In this document: one piece after another, positions 17,481 through 25,267 of the stretch | Position numbering within the stretch: position 1 is the stretch's first letter | How the letters are laid out: every line of letters starts with the position of its first letter | Source of the DNA: DSUN01 sp035527715 | GTDB lineage: Bacteria > Planctomycetota > PUPC01 > DSUN01 | Length of the DNA stretch: 64,000 nt | NCBI GenBank assembly: GCA_035527715.1 | Contig: DATKZY010000108.1 | Span: 13,290-77,289, forward strand | Direction: 5' to 3' | Notes under the pieces: generated by a model | What the model saw: only the letters and a program-made list of their open reading frames with translations | Databases searched by the model: none | What the model was told of the DNA's origin: nothing | Made by a program: the position numbers and the translations under genes

Positions 17481-17852
17481 TCATGCGCTCGGAAGCCAGA
17501 GGAACTGATCACGCACCATGGCGGGGGTGTGAGTTCGGAGCAGTGCGTGGCAGCGTCGGAGGAACTCTCGCAGGCCAATCTGCTTGCACACGGCGATGCC
17601 GGAGTGGTGCCCGCCCTCCGCAAGCCAACGGTAATGTGCGCGGCTGAAATGGGCAACGTTGTAGGTGATGATGCAACGGCCGTTCTCGGCGGCCCAGGCG
17701 ACGTGGGCTTCGTCCGGCAAGGCCTGCCTGCCAATCTCCCACACGCTGATGACATCGAAGCCACGTAGGCGCAGGATCTTGGCGGCACGAACGTGGATGT
17801 GGGCATCGAGGAGGAGCCGGAGCGTCTCGCGCTCACTTACGGGCAAGGCCAT
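17481..17852 (-). CDS. DUF5615 PIN-like protein (putative toxin)
   Basis: 123 residues from the ATG at 17852, which lies inside the end of the DUF433 gene (20-bp overlap). LRLLLDAHIHVRAAKILRLR then GFDVISVWEIG is the N-terminal PIN-like motif with its first acidic residue (LLLDAH). DEAHVAWAAENGRCIITYNV then AHF is the T-Y-N-x-x-HF signature of the DUF5615 family, followed by HHSGIAVCKQ. DUF5615 proteins are predicted Mg-dependent RNases that pair with DUF433 proteins as toxin-antitoxin systems, and this pair has exactly that gene order. Length is normal and the motifs are intact. Confidence 0.82.
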   Translation of the reverse strand: MALPVSERETLRLLLDAHIHVRAAKILRLRGFDVISVWEIGRQALPDEAHVAWAAENGRCIITYNVAHFSRAHYRWLAEGGHHSGIAVCKQIGLREFLRRCHALLRTHTPAMVRDQFLWLPSA

Positions 17853-18150
17853 CGTCCTTGACCAGGTAGCCTTCGTCGGTGAGCCGGAGCCCCAGGCTTG
17901 CGGCATACTCCTTGGGGTCTACGGGAGCGAGGAGCTGCTCGATCTCGTCCTGATGGTCGTAGTAGTAGGCGAGGGCCTCGTGCAACTGGGCGGGCAAGAG
18001 GCCGGGATAACCTTCGAGGATCTCGACGATGTCCATCCCCTCCTTGTAGCACGACACGATTGCCGCCACCGTCAGTCGGGTGCCTCGGATGATGGGCTCT
18101 CTGTCCCCGCGTCGCAGGGCGATCCATCGGTAGCCGGTGCTGGTGCTCAT
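17833..18150 (-). CDS. DUF433 protein (putative antitoxin)
   Basis: 105 residues, start ATG at 18150 with AGGAGG 5 nt before it. DREPIIRGTRLTVAAIVSCY then KEGMDIVEILEGYPGL is the DUF433 signature (P-x-I-x-G-T-R, then helix-turn-helix), followed by LLPAQLHEALAYYYDHQDEI. This fold is a winged HTH and should both neutralise the DUF5615 toxin and repress the operon. The C-terminal 30 residues, after EQLLAPVD, are the likely toxin-contact tail. Confidence 0.85.
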   Translation of the reverse strand: MSTSTGYRWIALRRGDREPIIRGTRLTVAAIVSCYKEGMDIVEILEGYPGLLPAQLHEALAYYYDHQDEIEQLLAPVDPKEYAASLGLRLTDEGYLVKDDGLARK

Positions 18151-18171
18151 GCTTGCCTCCTGTCGCCTTCC

Positions 18172-18200
18172 ATCTTATCCGTTACCCCACGAGGTTTCAA
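18172..18200 (-). promoter_or_regulatory. Promoter of the DUF433/DUF5615 operon
   Basis: On the minus strand TTGAAA (18195-18200), 17 bp, TAAGAT (18172-18177), about 22 bp before the ATG. Confidence 0.55.
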
Positions 18201-18317
18201 GTGGGCGATTGGACCATTGGCACTCCCCCCTTGCGCAGGGATGCCCGCAGTGATTGAATAGAGCATGCCGCTGGCCGTCTAATCGTGGGGGGAGATTGGG
18301 TCACAGGAGGCATCCAG

Positions 18318-19136
18318 GTGCGTCGCACAATCACTTTCGCGCTGGCCTTTCTGCCGTGGTTTGCCCTCGCCGACGTCGTGCACATGGCCGATGGCACGAG
18401 CCGCGAGGGGCGCGTGGTCGAGGCGAACGACAAGGAGGTCGTCCTGGAGGTCGGCCAGGGAGGGGTGTCGCTCGCCGTCCGCCTGCCGCGCAGCCAGGTG
18501 GTGAGAATCGAGGAGAAGCCGAGCGGCACCACGGCCGTGATGGCGGAGTACGTCACGCGCCTGGCCAACGCGCTCAAGAGCAAGAGCGCCGACGACTGGC
18601 ACGCCTTCGGCCTCTGGTGTCGCGAGCAGCGCGGCTTCCGCAACAAGGCCGACGACGCCTTCCAGCGCGCCCTCACCCTCGACCCCGACCACGCCCCCAC
18701 CCACGTGCTCCTCGGCCACGTGCGGGTCAACGAGGCGTGGATGACCCGCGAGCAGGCCGCCCAGCTCCTCTTCCCCGACTTCGAGGCGAACCTGAAGCTC
18801 CGCGAGCTGGAGTCCGAGAAGCAGCTCGAGGAGGCCCGCACGGCCGTGCTCGAGGAGCAGAAGCGGTCGAAGGCCCTCGAGGCCAAGCTCGCCGAGCTGC
18901 GGAAGGACATCGAGGACCTCCGCCAGCGCCTCGCCCTGCCCGCGCTCCCGCCCGACTACTATCGGCCCCGCGTCATCTACCGCCCCTACGTCATCTTCCC
19001 GCCGCGGCACCATCCGCGCCCGCAGCCCCCGCCCGACAAGAAGGCGCCGCCCGAGAAGACGCCGCCGGCGAAGCCTTCGTCGCCCGAGACGCCGCCCCCC
19101 GACACCAAGGGCGAAGCGGACGGCTCAACCAAGTAG
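18318..19136 (+). CDS. Exported coiled-coil protein with Pro-rich tail
   Basis: 272 residues from a GTG with AGGAGG 7 nt upstream. A signal peptide (RRTITFALAFLPWFALA) precedes a small beta-domain, DVVHMADGTSREGRVVEAND then VVLEVGQG, resembling the short SH3-like modules of PVC-group envelope proteins that detect or line the cell surface. A helical domain with a TPR-like DDAFQRALTLDPDHAPTHVL follows, then a strong coiled coil (about 165-215, KQLEEARTAVLEEQKRSKAL), and a tail of Pro and Lys after PPDYYRPRVIYRPYVIFPP. No catalytic motif is seen. Likely structural or scaffold in the envelope; no family name assigned. Confidence 0.6.
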   Translation: MRRTITFALAFLPWFALADVVHMADGTSREGRVVEANDKEVVLEVGQGGVSLAVRLPRSQVVRIEEKPSGTTAVMAEYVTRLANALKSKSADDWHAFGLWCREQRGFRNKADDAFQRALTLDPDHAPTHVLLGHVRVNEAWMTREQAAQLLFPDFEANLKLRELESEKQLEEARTAVLEEQKRSKALEAKLAELRKDIEDLRQRLALPALPPDYYRPRVIYRPYVIFPPRHHPRPQPPPDKKAPPEKTPPAKPSSPETPPPDTKGEADGSTK

Positions 19137-19155
19137 TGCGTGCGCGGCGCCGGGG

Positions 19156-19184
19156 TTGCGTCCCCGCCCGGATTCTGGTAAGCT
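19156..19184 (+). promoter_or_regulatory. Putative promoter of the leuB-like gene
   Basis: TTGCGT (19156-19161), 17 bp, TAAGCT (19179-19184). Confidence 0.4.
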
Positions 19185-19257
19185 CTTGCCGTGGGCGATC
19201 GAGCGCGCAGATCGTGCCCGTTTGCTCCCAGACTGTTTGCACCAGGAGCGCGGCTGC

Positions 19258-20460
19258 ATGGCGTACAAGATTGCGGTGATCCCTGGCGACGGCACGGGGC
19301 CGGAGGTAGTGCGCGAGGCTCTGAAGGTGCTCGATGCCGCGGCCGCGGCGCACGGGTTCCAGTATGAGACCGTGCTCTACGACCTCGGCGGCGAGAGGTT
19401 CCTGCGCACGGGCGAGGTGCTGCCGGCGACGGTGCTCGAGGAGCTGCGTTCGGCCAACGCCATCTTCCTCGGCGCGGTCGGCCATCCGAAGGTGGCGCCG
19501 GGCGTCCTCGAGCGTGGCCTGCTCCTCACCCTCCGCTTCGAGCTCGAGCAATACATCAACCTGCGTCCCGTGAAGCTCTACCCCGGCGTCGAGTGCCCGA
19601 TCAAGGGCAAGGAGCCGAAGGATATTGACTTCGTGGTCGTCCGTGAGAACAACGAGGGCCTCTACACGGGCGCGGGTGGCGTGCTGCGCAAGGGCACGCC
19701 CGAGGAAGTGGCCACCCAGATCTCGGTGAACACACGGGCGGGGGTCGAGCGCTGCCTCCGCTACGCCTTCGAGTACACGCGGCGCCGCGGCCGCCGGCGC
19801 ACCGTGAGGGTCGAGGCGGCCGACCTGGTCTCCGTCGCCAGCGGAGCGCCGGGCGACCCGGTCGAGTTCGTCCACCGCGAGCGCGGCAGGATGCTCGGCA
19901 GGGTCGTCAAGCACGACGCCGCGGCCGCGGAACTCGAGGTCGCCGGCTCGCTCACGCTGTGCGGGAAGACCAACGTCCTGACGTTCGAGCAGGACCTCTG
20001 GTGGCGGGCGTTCCACGAGGTGGGCGCAGCCGACTTCCCCGAGGTGTTCCGCGACTACGCGCACGTGGACGCTACGTGCATGTGGATGGTGAAGAACCCC
20101 GAGTTCTTCGACGTGATCGTGACCAACAACATGTTTGGGGACATCATCACCGACCTGGGGGCGATGATCCAGGGGGGCATGGGCGTCGCCGCGGGCGGGA
20201 ACATCAACCCGAACGGCGTCTCGATGTTCGAGCCGATGGGCGGCTCGGCGCCCAAGTACACGGGCAAGAACGCCATCAACCCCATTGCAGCCATCGGCGC
20301 CGTGGGGATGCTGCTGGACGTGTTGGGCGAACACGCAGCGGCCGCCGCGGTGGACGCCGCCATTGCGGCGACGACGCCCACGATGAAGAGCATGGCCGCC
20401 GGCAAGATGGGCTACACGACCACCCAGGTGGGCGACGCGGTGGCCGCGGCCATCCGCTGA
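19258..20460 (+). CDS. 3-isopropylmalate/isocitrate-type decarboxylating dehydrogenase with an internal insertion
   Basis: 400 residues, ATG with AGGAG 10 nt upstream. Family motifs: IAVIPGDGTGPEVV at the start, LRFELEQYINLRPVKL (substrate arginines), VVRENNEGLYTGAGG (catalytic Tyr), CGKTNVLTF (catalytic Lys), DATCMWMVKNPEFFDVIVTN with NNMFGDIITD (metal Asp residues) and GSAPKYTGKNAINPIAAI (NAD binding). The substrate is most likely 3-isopropylmalate, but a related malate-type substrate is possible because no other leu genes are nearby. Oddity: about 50 residues (roughly 184-233, VRVEAADLVSVASGAPGD through EVAGSLTL) separate the strand RRRT from the catalytic CGKTN, where relatives have only a few residues. 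The enzyme is therefore longer than the usual 350-360. Confidence 0.85.
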   Translation: MAYKIAVIPGDGTGPEVVREALKVLDAAAAAHGFQYETVLYDLGGERFLRTGEVLPATVLEELRSANAIFLGAVGHPKVAPGVLERGLLLTLRFELEQYINLRPVKLYPGVECPIKGKEPKDIDFVVVRENNEGLYTGAGGVLRKGTPEEVATQISVNTRAGVERCLRYAFEYTRRRGRRRTVRVEAADLVSVASGAPGDPVEFVHRERGRMLGRVVKHDAAAAELEVAGSLTLCGKTNVLTFEQDLWWRAFHEVGAADFPEVFRDYAHVDATCMWMVKNPEFFDVIVTNNMFGDIITDLGAMIQGGMGVAAGGNINPNGVSMFEPMGGSAPKYTGKNAINPIAAIGAVGMLLDVLGEHAAAAAVDAAIAATTPTMKSMAAGKMGYTTTQVGDAVAAAIR

Positions 20461-20496
20461 CCCTCTGGCACCGCTTCGAGGACACTGAGGCCCGCT

Positions 20497-21234
20497 ATGC
20501 ACAGACGCATCTCTCTCCTCGCCGTTTCGGCCGCCCTTCTCCTCACCACTTCGGGCTGCGGCTGGCTGCCCTGGCCGCGCCGCAGGGCGGAGCCGCCCGC
20601 GAGGAACGTCCTCGGCATCAACGACGACCGGTTCAGGGAGCTGGACGAAGATGCCCTCGACGCCGAGGTGGCTCGGCCCAAGAACGGGCTGCGCCTGACC
20701 ATCCGCACCGACAAGACGGCCTACCAGATCGGGGAGCCGATCCTGGTGGACGTCCGCCTGGAGAACGTGACCTCGCCCGCGGGCGGGCAGACGGCCCGCG
20801 ACATCCCCGTCTACTTCGAGCCCCTGGCTCGCGCCCGCGAGGGCGGCGCCATGGAGTGGCTCTTCAAGTTCCAGATCCGCACCGAGCCTGCCGAGCGGCT
20901 CATCTACCACAGCCCCGAGGTCAAGGTGCCGGACACAGAGCGGGGCGACTACTACCACTACGTCATCCTGCCGCCGCAGAGCTTCGTGGGGCGGCGCTTC
21001 GTCCTCTGGCCCTCGCGCGCCCGCGGCCTCACCAACCCCGGGCGATACAACATCATTGCCGCCTACATGGTGGAGGAGGACTCCGCCTACGTCATCATCA
21101 GCCGCCACCTCACGGCCCAACAGGTCGAGCTCCTCGGCACCAAGCTTGCGTACGTCCGCGTCTGGACCGGCCAGGTCTTCTCCAACCGTGTCACCATCCA
21201 CGTCAAGCGCAAGAAGATCCTGGGAATCTTCTGA
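20497..21234 (+). CDS. Lipoprotein of unknown function
   Basis: 245 residues. A signal peptide with lipobox LTTSGC (acylated Cys at 21) precedes a basic, Pro-rich linker. The body is predicted beta: GLRLTIRTDKTAYQIGEPIL then VDVRLENVTS, the typical opening of an immunoglobulin-like domain also seen in other planctomycete-type secreted proteins, followed by LPPQSFVGRRFVLWPSR and PGRYNIIAAYMVEED. It probably sits on the periplasmic face of a membrane. It lies 36 bp after the dehydrogenase gene and 23 bp before the oxidoreductase; co-transcription is likely but a shared role is not evident. Confidence 0.65.
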   Translation: MHRRISLLAVSAALLLTTSGCGWLPWPRRRAEPPARNVLGINDDRFRELDEDALDAEVARPKNGLRLTIRTDKTAYQIGEPILVDVRLENVTSPAGGQTARDIPVYFEPLARAREGGAMEWLFKFQIRTEPAERLIYHSPEVKVPDTERGDYYHYVILPPQSFVGRRFVLWPSRARGLTNPGRYNIIAAYMVEEDSAYVIISRHLTAQQVELLGTKLAYVRVWTGQVFSNRVTIHVKRKKILGIF

Positions 21235-21257
21235 GGCCCAACTTCAGGGGGACTGCC

Positions 21258-22511
21258 ATGGCCACCTCCCGCCCGAAGCTCACGCGACGCGGCTTCCTGG
21301 GCCGCGCCACGGTGGCGGCCGCAGGCTCGGTCGCCGCACCCTACGTCCTCACCTCCACCGCCCTCGGCGCCCAGGGCAAGCCGCCGGCCAGCGACCGCGT
21401 GGGCGTCGGGATGATCGGCTGCGGCGGGCGCGGCAGCGGACTCGGCGTCGGCCAGGTCCTGGGCGTGTGCGACACCTGGCGGAATCGCCGCGAGCGCCTC
21501 GCGCAGGCACGCGGCGCCACCCCCTACGCCGACTTCCGCGAGCTCCTCGCCCGCGACGAGATTGACGCCGTGACCATCGGCACCCCCGACCACTGGCACG
21601 TCCCCATCGGCGTCGCCGCCGCCAAGGCCGGCAAGGACATGTATATCGAGAAGCCCCTCGGCGTGAGCATTCACCAGGACATCACTTGCCGCGAGACGAT
21701 CAAGCGCTACGGCCGCATCTTCCAGTACGGCACCCAGCAGCGCTCCAGCGACCACTGCCGCTATGGCTGCGAACTCGTCCGCAGCGGCCGCATCGGCGAG
21801 GTCAAAGAACTCTTCGTCCGAGCCCCCAACAGCGGCCCAGGCGGCGACCCGACCCCGAAGCCCATCCCCGACGGCCTCGACTACGACCAGTGGCTCGGCC
21901 CCGCGCGCTGGACCCCCTTCACCGGCTGCCCCCTCGGCGGCGGCAACTGGTACCACTGCTACGACTACGCCCTCGGCTTCATCGCCGGCTGGGGCGCCCA
22001 CCCCCTCGACATCCTCGTCTGGGGCTACGACACCCACCTCGCCGGCAACTGGGAAATCGAGGGCACAGGCAAAATCTCCCCCGAAGGCCGCAACGACGCC
22101 GTCTACGACTGGGACGTCCACATCACCTTCGCCAACGGCGTCAAAATGCACTTCGTCCCAGGCGGCGACTACACCGAGTTCAAGGGCACCGAGGGCTGGA
22201 TCGGCATCTCCCGCGGCGGCATCAAGTCCGACCCGCCCTCCCTCATCAAAAGCCCCATCGGCCCGGGCGACGTCCACCTCCCCGTCAGCCGCGGCCACGG
22301 CGCCAACTTCCTCGACGCCGTGCGCACCCGCACCCAGCCCGTCAGCCACATAGACGACGCGGTCCGCTCCGACGCCTTCAGCCACGTCTCCGACATCGCC
22401 ATTCGCTGCGGCCGCAAGATCGTCTGGGACCCCGTCAAGGAAACCATCGTCGGCGACGACGAGGCCGCTCGCCGCATGGTCCGCCCCATGCGCGAGCCGT
22501 GGCGGCTGTGA
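21258..22511 (+). CDS. Tat-exported Gfo/Idh/MocA-family oxidoreductase
   Basis: 417 residues. The N-terminus has a twin-arginine signal (LTRRGFLGRATVAAAGSVAA, cut near LGAQG), so export is in folded form with cofactor. VGVGMIGCGGRGSGLGVGQV is the Rossmann NAD(P) motif, IDAVTIGTPDHWHVPIGVAA and KDMYIEKPLG carry the family's EKP catalytic lysine. GWGAHPLDILVWGYDT is the C-terminal substrate-domain histidine motif. Exported members are abundant in Planctomycetota and probably act on sugars or sugar derivatives in the periplasm; the substrate is unknown. The ribosome site is AGGGGG 6 nt before the ATG. Confidence 0.9.
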   Translation: MATSRPKLTRRGFLGRATVAAAGSVAAPYVLTSTALGAQGKPPASDRVGVGMIGCGGRGSGLGVGQVLGVCDTWRNRRERLAQARGATPYADFRELLARDEIDAVTIGTPDHWHVPIGVAAAKAGKDMYIEKPLGVSIHQDITCRETIKRYGRIFQYGTQQRSSDHCRYGCELVRSGRIGEVKELFVRAPNSGPGGDPTPKPIPDGLDYDQWLGPARWTPFTGCPLGGGNWYHCYDYALGFIAGWGAHPLDILVWGYDTHLAGNWEIEGTGKISPEGRNDAVYDWDVHITFANGVKMHFVPGGDYTEFKGTEGWIGISRGGIKSDPPSLIKSPIGPGDVHLPVSRGHGANFLDAVRTRTQPVSHIDDAVRSDAFSHVSDIAIRCGRKIVWDPVKETIVGDDEAARRMVRPMREPWRL

Positions 22512-22592
22512 CCGAGGAAACCCGCTCACACCTGTCTTTCCGAGCTTGTCGAGGAACCTTTCAGGGGAGCAGGCACGTTCTCAGGGCAGCGC

Positions 22593-22805
22593 TCACCGGT
22601 CGGCGGCGAGTTCAGCTTCGAGGGGGGAGCCTTTGCGGAAGCGGCTGACGCCGAGGATGCTGAAGCCGAGGATGTGGCCTTGCTCGTCCACCCGTTCCAT
22701 GACGGCATCGTGAGCCGTCTCGCGCAAGTAGCCGGGAGCGTCGTGGAACTGCACTTCGAGGTAGTCGCCTTCGACGTCGAACCACACTTTCACTTTCTCG
22801 GCCAT
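22593..22805 (-). CDS. DUF2283 protein (putative antitoxin)
   Basis: 70 residues, beginning 16 bp inside the end of the upstream gene. VKVWFDVEGDYLEVQFHDAP then GYLRETAHDAVMERVDEQGH is the DUF2283 signature (D-x-E-x-D-Y-L-E-V-x-F, then the V-x-E-R-V-D strand). The short all-beta fold often accompanies DUF4258-like or related toxins. The overlap with the preceding gene supports a two-gene operon with the putative toxin first. Confidence 0.75.
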   Translation of the reverse strand: MAEKVKVWFDVEGDYLEVQFHDAPGYLRETAHDAVMERVDEQGHILGFSILGVSRFRKGSPLEAELAADR

Positions 22806-23113
22806 ATGACATCTCCAGACTTGGGCCTGTCCGTGAGGTAGGCAGTGACGACGAAAGCATCGCCATCTGCATATCTTACCACGACGCAGAGCCATTTTCC
22901 ACCCACGCGGGTGCGGGCATAGAACCTGTAGAAGAGCCTGACGGCGGCGTCGGATCGGGAGAGACGGACTTCTGCTGGGGCTCGGAGGACGTGCTCGACC
23001 TCGGCCTCGAGTCCGACCATCTCGGGATGCTCTAGGATATGGGCCATTCGCTCGTTGGTGAGGCGCACATCGTGGCCAAAGCAGTCGCGGATCGTCTTCA
23101 TTGATACGATCAT
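22790..23113 (-). CDS. Putative toxin partner of DUF2283 (DUF4258/PBECR-like)
   Basis: 107 residues; an internal ATG at 23101 is an alternative start. VRLTNERMAHILEHPEMVGL then EAEVEHVLRAPAEVRLS looks like the H-x-x-x-R-x-x-x-H helix seen in phage-derived and DUF4258-type RNase toxins, followed by strands RLFYRFYARTRVGGKWLCVV and VRYADGDAFVVTAYLTDRP. The final strand (FVVTAYLTD) is typical of such compact folds. I cannot choose between the related families from the sequence alone. Its overlap with the DUF2283 gene is the main reason for a toxin-antitoxin reading. Confidence 0.65.
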   Translation of the reverse strand: MIVSMKTIRDCFGHDVRLTNERMAHILEHPEMVGLEAEVEHVLRAPAEVRLSRSDAAVRLFYRFYARTRVGGKWLCVVVRYADGDAFVVTAYLTDRPKSGDVIWPRK

Positions 23114-23429
23114 GCCTTATGCGGGGCGGTGCGTCAAGCGTGGTGTGGCAACGTGACGGGCACACCCCACCCTCACTTGCCTTCACTTCCACTTGACACC
23201 CCGCCCTCCCCTCCGCTATCCTGCCTGTTGGCCGACGACACTTCCCGTGGCACAGGACTTCGGGCCATGAGCGCCATCATCCCATCCCAACGGATCGAAC
23301 GCCACATCCTGCTCCTCCTCACATGCGAAGAGGCCGAATCTCTAAGACCACAATCTGTGATCTTGATGTTCCATATCGGAACATCAAGTCCAGGCACTCG
23401 CCCCCATCCCCCAAAACTCGCACACCCGC

Positions 23430-23457
23430 TTGACAATCAGGCACAAGGGGGTATCAT
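23430..23457 (+). promoter_or_regulatory. Strong promoter with near-leaderless spacing
   Basis: TTGACA (23430-23435, consensus), 16 bp, TATCAT (23452-23457). The next ATG (23464) is only 6 nt beyond the -10 element, so the transcript should start at or beside the start codon. Confidence 0.6.
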
Positions 23458-23463
23458 GAGGCA

Positions 23464-23628
23464 ATGGACACCCGGCAGCACGTGTACCTGGATGTCTGCT
23501 GCCTGAGTCGGCTCTCAGACGAGCAGATCCAGGACCGCGTGCGGCTGGAGGCCGAGGCCGTGAGCATTCTCCTCGGGGTCAGGGTCGAGAACTCTTTGAG
23601 ATGGCTTGAGGAGTGGCTTGCCTCATGA
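23464..23628 (+). pseudogene. Truncated PIN-domain toxin gene
   Basis: 54 codons: MDTRQHVYLDVCCLSRLSDE then QIQDRVRLEAEAVSILLG matches the first 38 residues of a PIN-domain toxin family (first catalytic Asp in YLDVCC, then the helix after RLEAEAV). The reading then switches to an unrelated GVRVENSLRWLEEWLAS and stops. The remaining PIN acidic residues are missing, so activity is not expected. The tail may come from another small gene joined by deletion. Its stop overlaps the next ATG (ATGA). Confidence 0.65.
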
Positions 23629-23876
23629 AGACCGATGCGGAAACCATGACCCTGGATCAGATCCGAAGAGCGGGCCTCGAAGCCCTCGACCGAGAGCTTG
23701 GCCCCGTGGGAATGGTGCGCTTCATCAAGCAGTTCCAAGGCGGACGCGGCGACTACACGCGGGACCGCTTCACCTGGCTCGGCGACGAGGATGCGGACAT
23801 CATCGCCAAGCGGATTCTCGCCCGCCGCGCGAAGAGGCGGGCAACCCGGCGCTCTGGCTCAGCGTGTAGAGCGTAG
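23625..23876 (+). CDS. Small antitoxin-like protein associated with PIN toxins
   Basis: 83 residues. DAETMTLDQIRRAGLEALDR then ELGPVGMVRFIKQFQGGRGD and YTRDRFTWLGDEDADIIAKR is a short, highly helical protein that occurs beside PIN toxins of the YLDVCC type in related genomes as I recall them, usually upstream of the toxin. Here it lies downstream of a broken toxin, so it may be an orphan left after the PIN gene was shortened. The basic C-terminus (ARRAKRRATRRSGSA) is unusual. DNA binding by the N-terminal helices is possible but not shown. Confidence 0.6.
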   Translation: MKTDAETMTLDQIRRAGLEALDRELGPVGMVRFIKQFQGGRGDYTRDRFTWLGDEDADIIAKRILARRAKRRATRRSGSACRA

Positions 23877-24007
23877 ATCCGACCCCCGGGCGCCAGGGAT
23901 CCGCCGCCCTCGCCTCGCGGCGAGGGTCGGGATACGGGGGGCGCATGATCGATGATTAGGATCTGACGCCCCCGGCTCTGTCCCTACCTCATCGGAAGGG
24001 ATCTGGC

Positions 24008-25180
24008 ATGCTCACTGCCATCAGGCTTTTCCTGCTGAAGGCCCGGATCCGAAGGGCGACCAAAGTCTTCCATTCCGTCTGCGGTGAATTCGATTCACCA
24101 ACAGAGCGCAATCGAGATGCATTTGAGTTGATGAAGCGGAATGTAGACGTGGCCGTCGCTGTCCTCGTGGAGCATGCATGCGACCAGTCGCAGCCCTGGT
24201 ATTACCGGGACCGGATACCATACCTACTGGGACAACTCGGGAGCGCCAAGGCACGCGAGGCATGTCTGGGTCTCCTGCGGGATACGGCGACCACGTCAGG
24301 CGCTAGGCGGAATGCTATTAGGGCCGTCGCAAAGATGGGCCTCGCCGGCGATACCCCATTCTTCGAGGCACTGTGTTCATGCCTTGAGATCGATGGTTTC
24401 GACTTTCCACGTGAGGGTGTGGAGGCGCTAAGCAAGGCAGGTCGGCGGGAGATCCTAGAGCACCTTGGCCCATTCCTGGCTAGTGCCTACAACTGCTACC
24501 TCCTACATGAGGCCGCCGCGGCGTTGGCGTCTCTGGATCCTCACTGGAGTGAGACCGAGGAGGCAATGCAACTCGCGCCTGGACTCATTGGCGTGTTGCA
24601 GAATGATGAAGCGCCGCCGCTCTCGCCTGGCCTTGCACACTTGTTTCACGAACGACGCGACTCGAAGCTCGATCCCAGCTTTTGGCAGTGCGTTGCCGCC
24701 CAGATCATAGGGGTCCTGGCGCTCCCACAGTTCGCCGATGCTCTAAGGCGAGCCATGCACACCGAAGCAGCTTCGGTCCCGGCCGTCGCCGAAGAGGCCC
24801 TCCGGAAGATCGCACAGAAACACAATATGCAGGAATGCCTGGATTATCTGGCTGAGCTTGACGCGACTAGGTCAGCGCAGAAAGAGGAAGCCAGACGCGC
24901 GAAGGAGGAGCGTATCGCGAGGACAGAAGCCGAGGTAACCGCGCTGAGAGCCAGGATTCACGTAGGCATGTCGGTGGCGCAAGTCGAGGAAGTCCTGGGG
25001 CCACACTCTGGGGCTCTTGCAGGAGGGGCCCTTCTCGGGCTGTTCGGCAGCGTGGCAGGAACGGCCGGTGCCATGTCTGCGGCTGGCAGGCGCAAGTACT
25101 ATGTCTGGACGCGCCCGGAAGGGGAGTGGAAACTCATCTTTGAAGCGGGACAGCTGGTGGATGTGTACTCCGCGCCTTAG
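24008..25180 (+). CDS. HEAT-repeat-like protein with BamE/SmpA-like C-terminal domain
   Basis: 390 residues. The first 285 are alpha-helical in repeating pairs: YLLGQLGSAKAREACLGLLR, NAIRAVAKMGLAG and EGVEALSKAGRREILEHLGP, consistent with HEAT-like scaffolds. A charged helix (ARRAKEERIARTEAEVTALR) leads to HVGMSVAQVEEVLGPHSG, the opening of a BamE/SmpA-type fold, then a Gly/Ala-rich stretch (GGALLGLFGSVAGTAGAMSA) and YYVWTRPEGEWKLIFEAGQL. No signal peptide was found; the Gly-rich part could be a short membrane-insertion segment. Codon use is less GC-biased than in neighbours, suggesting acquisition. Function unknown. Confidence 0.55.
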   Translation: MLTAIRLFLLKARIRRATKVFHSVCGEFDSPTERNRDAFELMKRNVDVAVAVLVEHACDQSQPWYYRDRIPYLLGQLGSAKAREACLGLLRDTATTSGARRNAIRAVAKMGLAGDTPFFEALCSCLEIDGFDFPREGVEALSKAGRREILEHLGPFLASAYNCYLLHEAAAALASLDPHWSETEEAMQLAPGLIGVLQNDEAPPLSPGLAHLFHERRDSKLDPSFWQCVAAQIIGVLALPQFADALRRAMHTEAASVPAVAEEALRKIAQKHNMQECLDYLAELDATRSAQKEEARRAKEERIARTEAEVTALRARIHVGMSVAQVEEVLGPHSGALAGGALLGLFGSVAGTAGAMSAAGRRKYYVWTRPEGEWKLIFEAGQLVDVYSAP

Positions 25181-25267
25181 CCTACTTCAGGACTTCGTTG
25201 GCTGCTCGGGGGGCACCGCACTTATCCCCGAGCGCCCTCGCTGTGCGTTGGGGTCATGCGTTGGAAA

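Noticed and set aside
17066..17647. 193-codon open frame across the tandem repeat
   Set aside because: It consists largely of repeat translation and antisense of the DUF5615 gene; no start site or domain.
23129..23506. 125-codon open frame on the plus strand
   Set aside because: Pro/Ser-rich with no pattern, crosses the promoter at 23430 and overlaps the PIN fragment in another frame.
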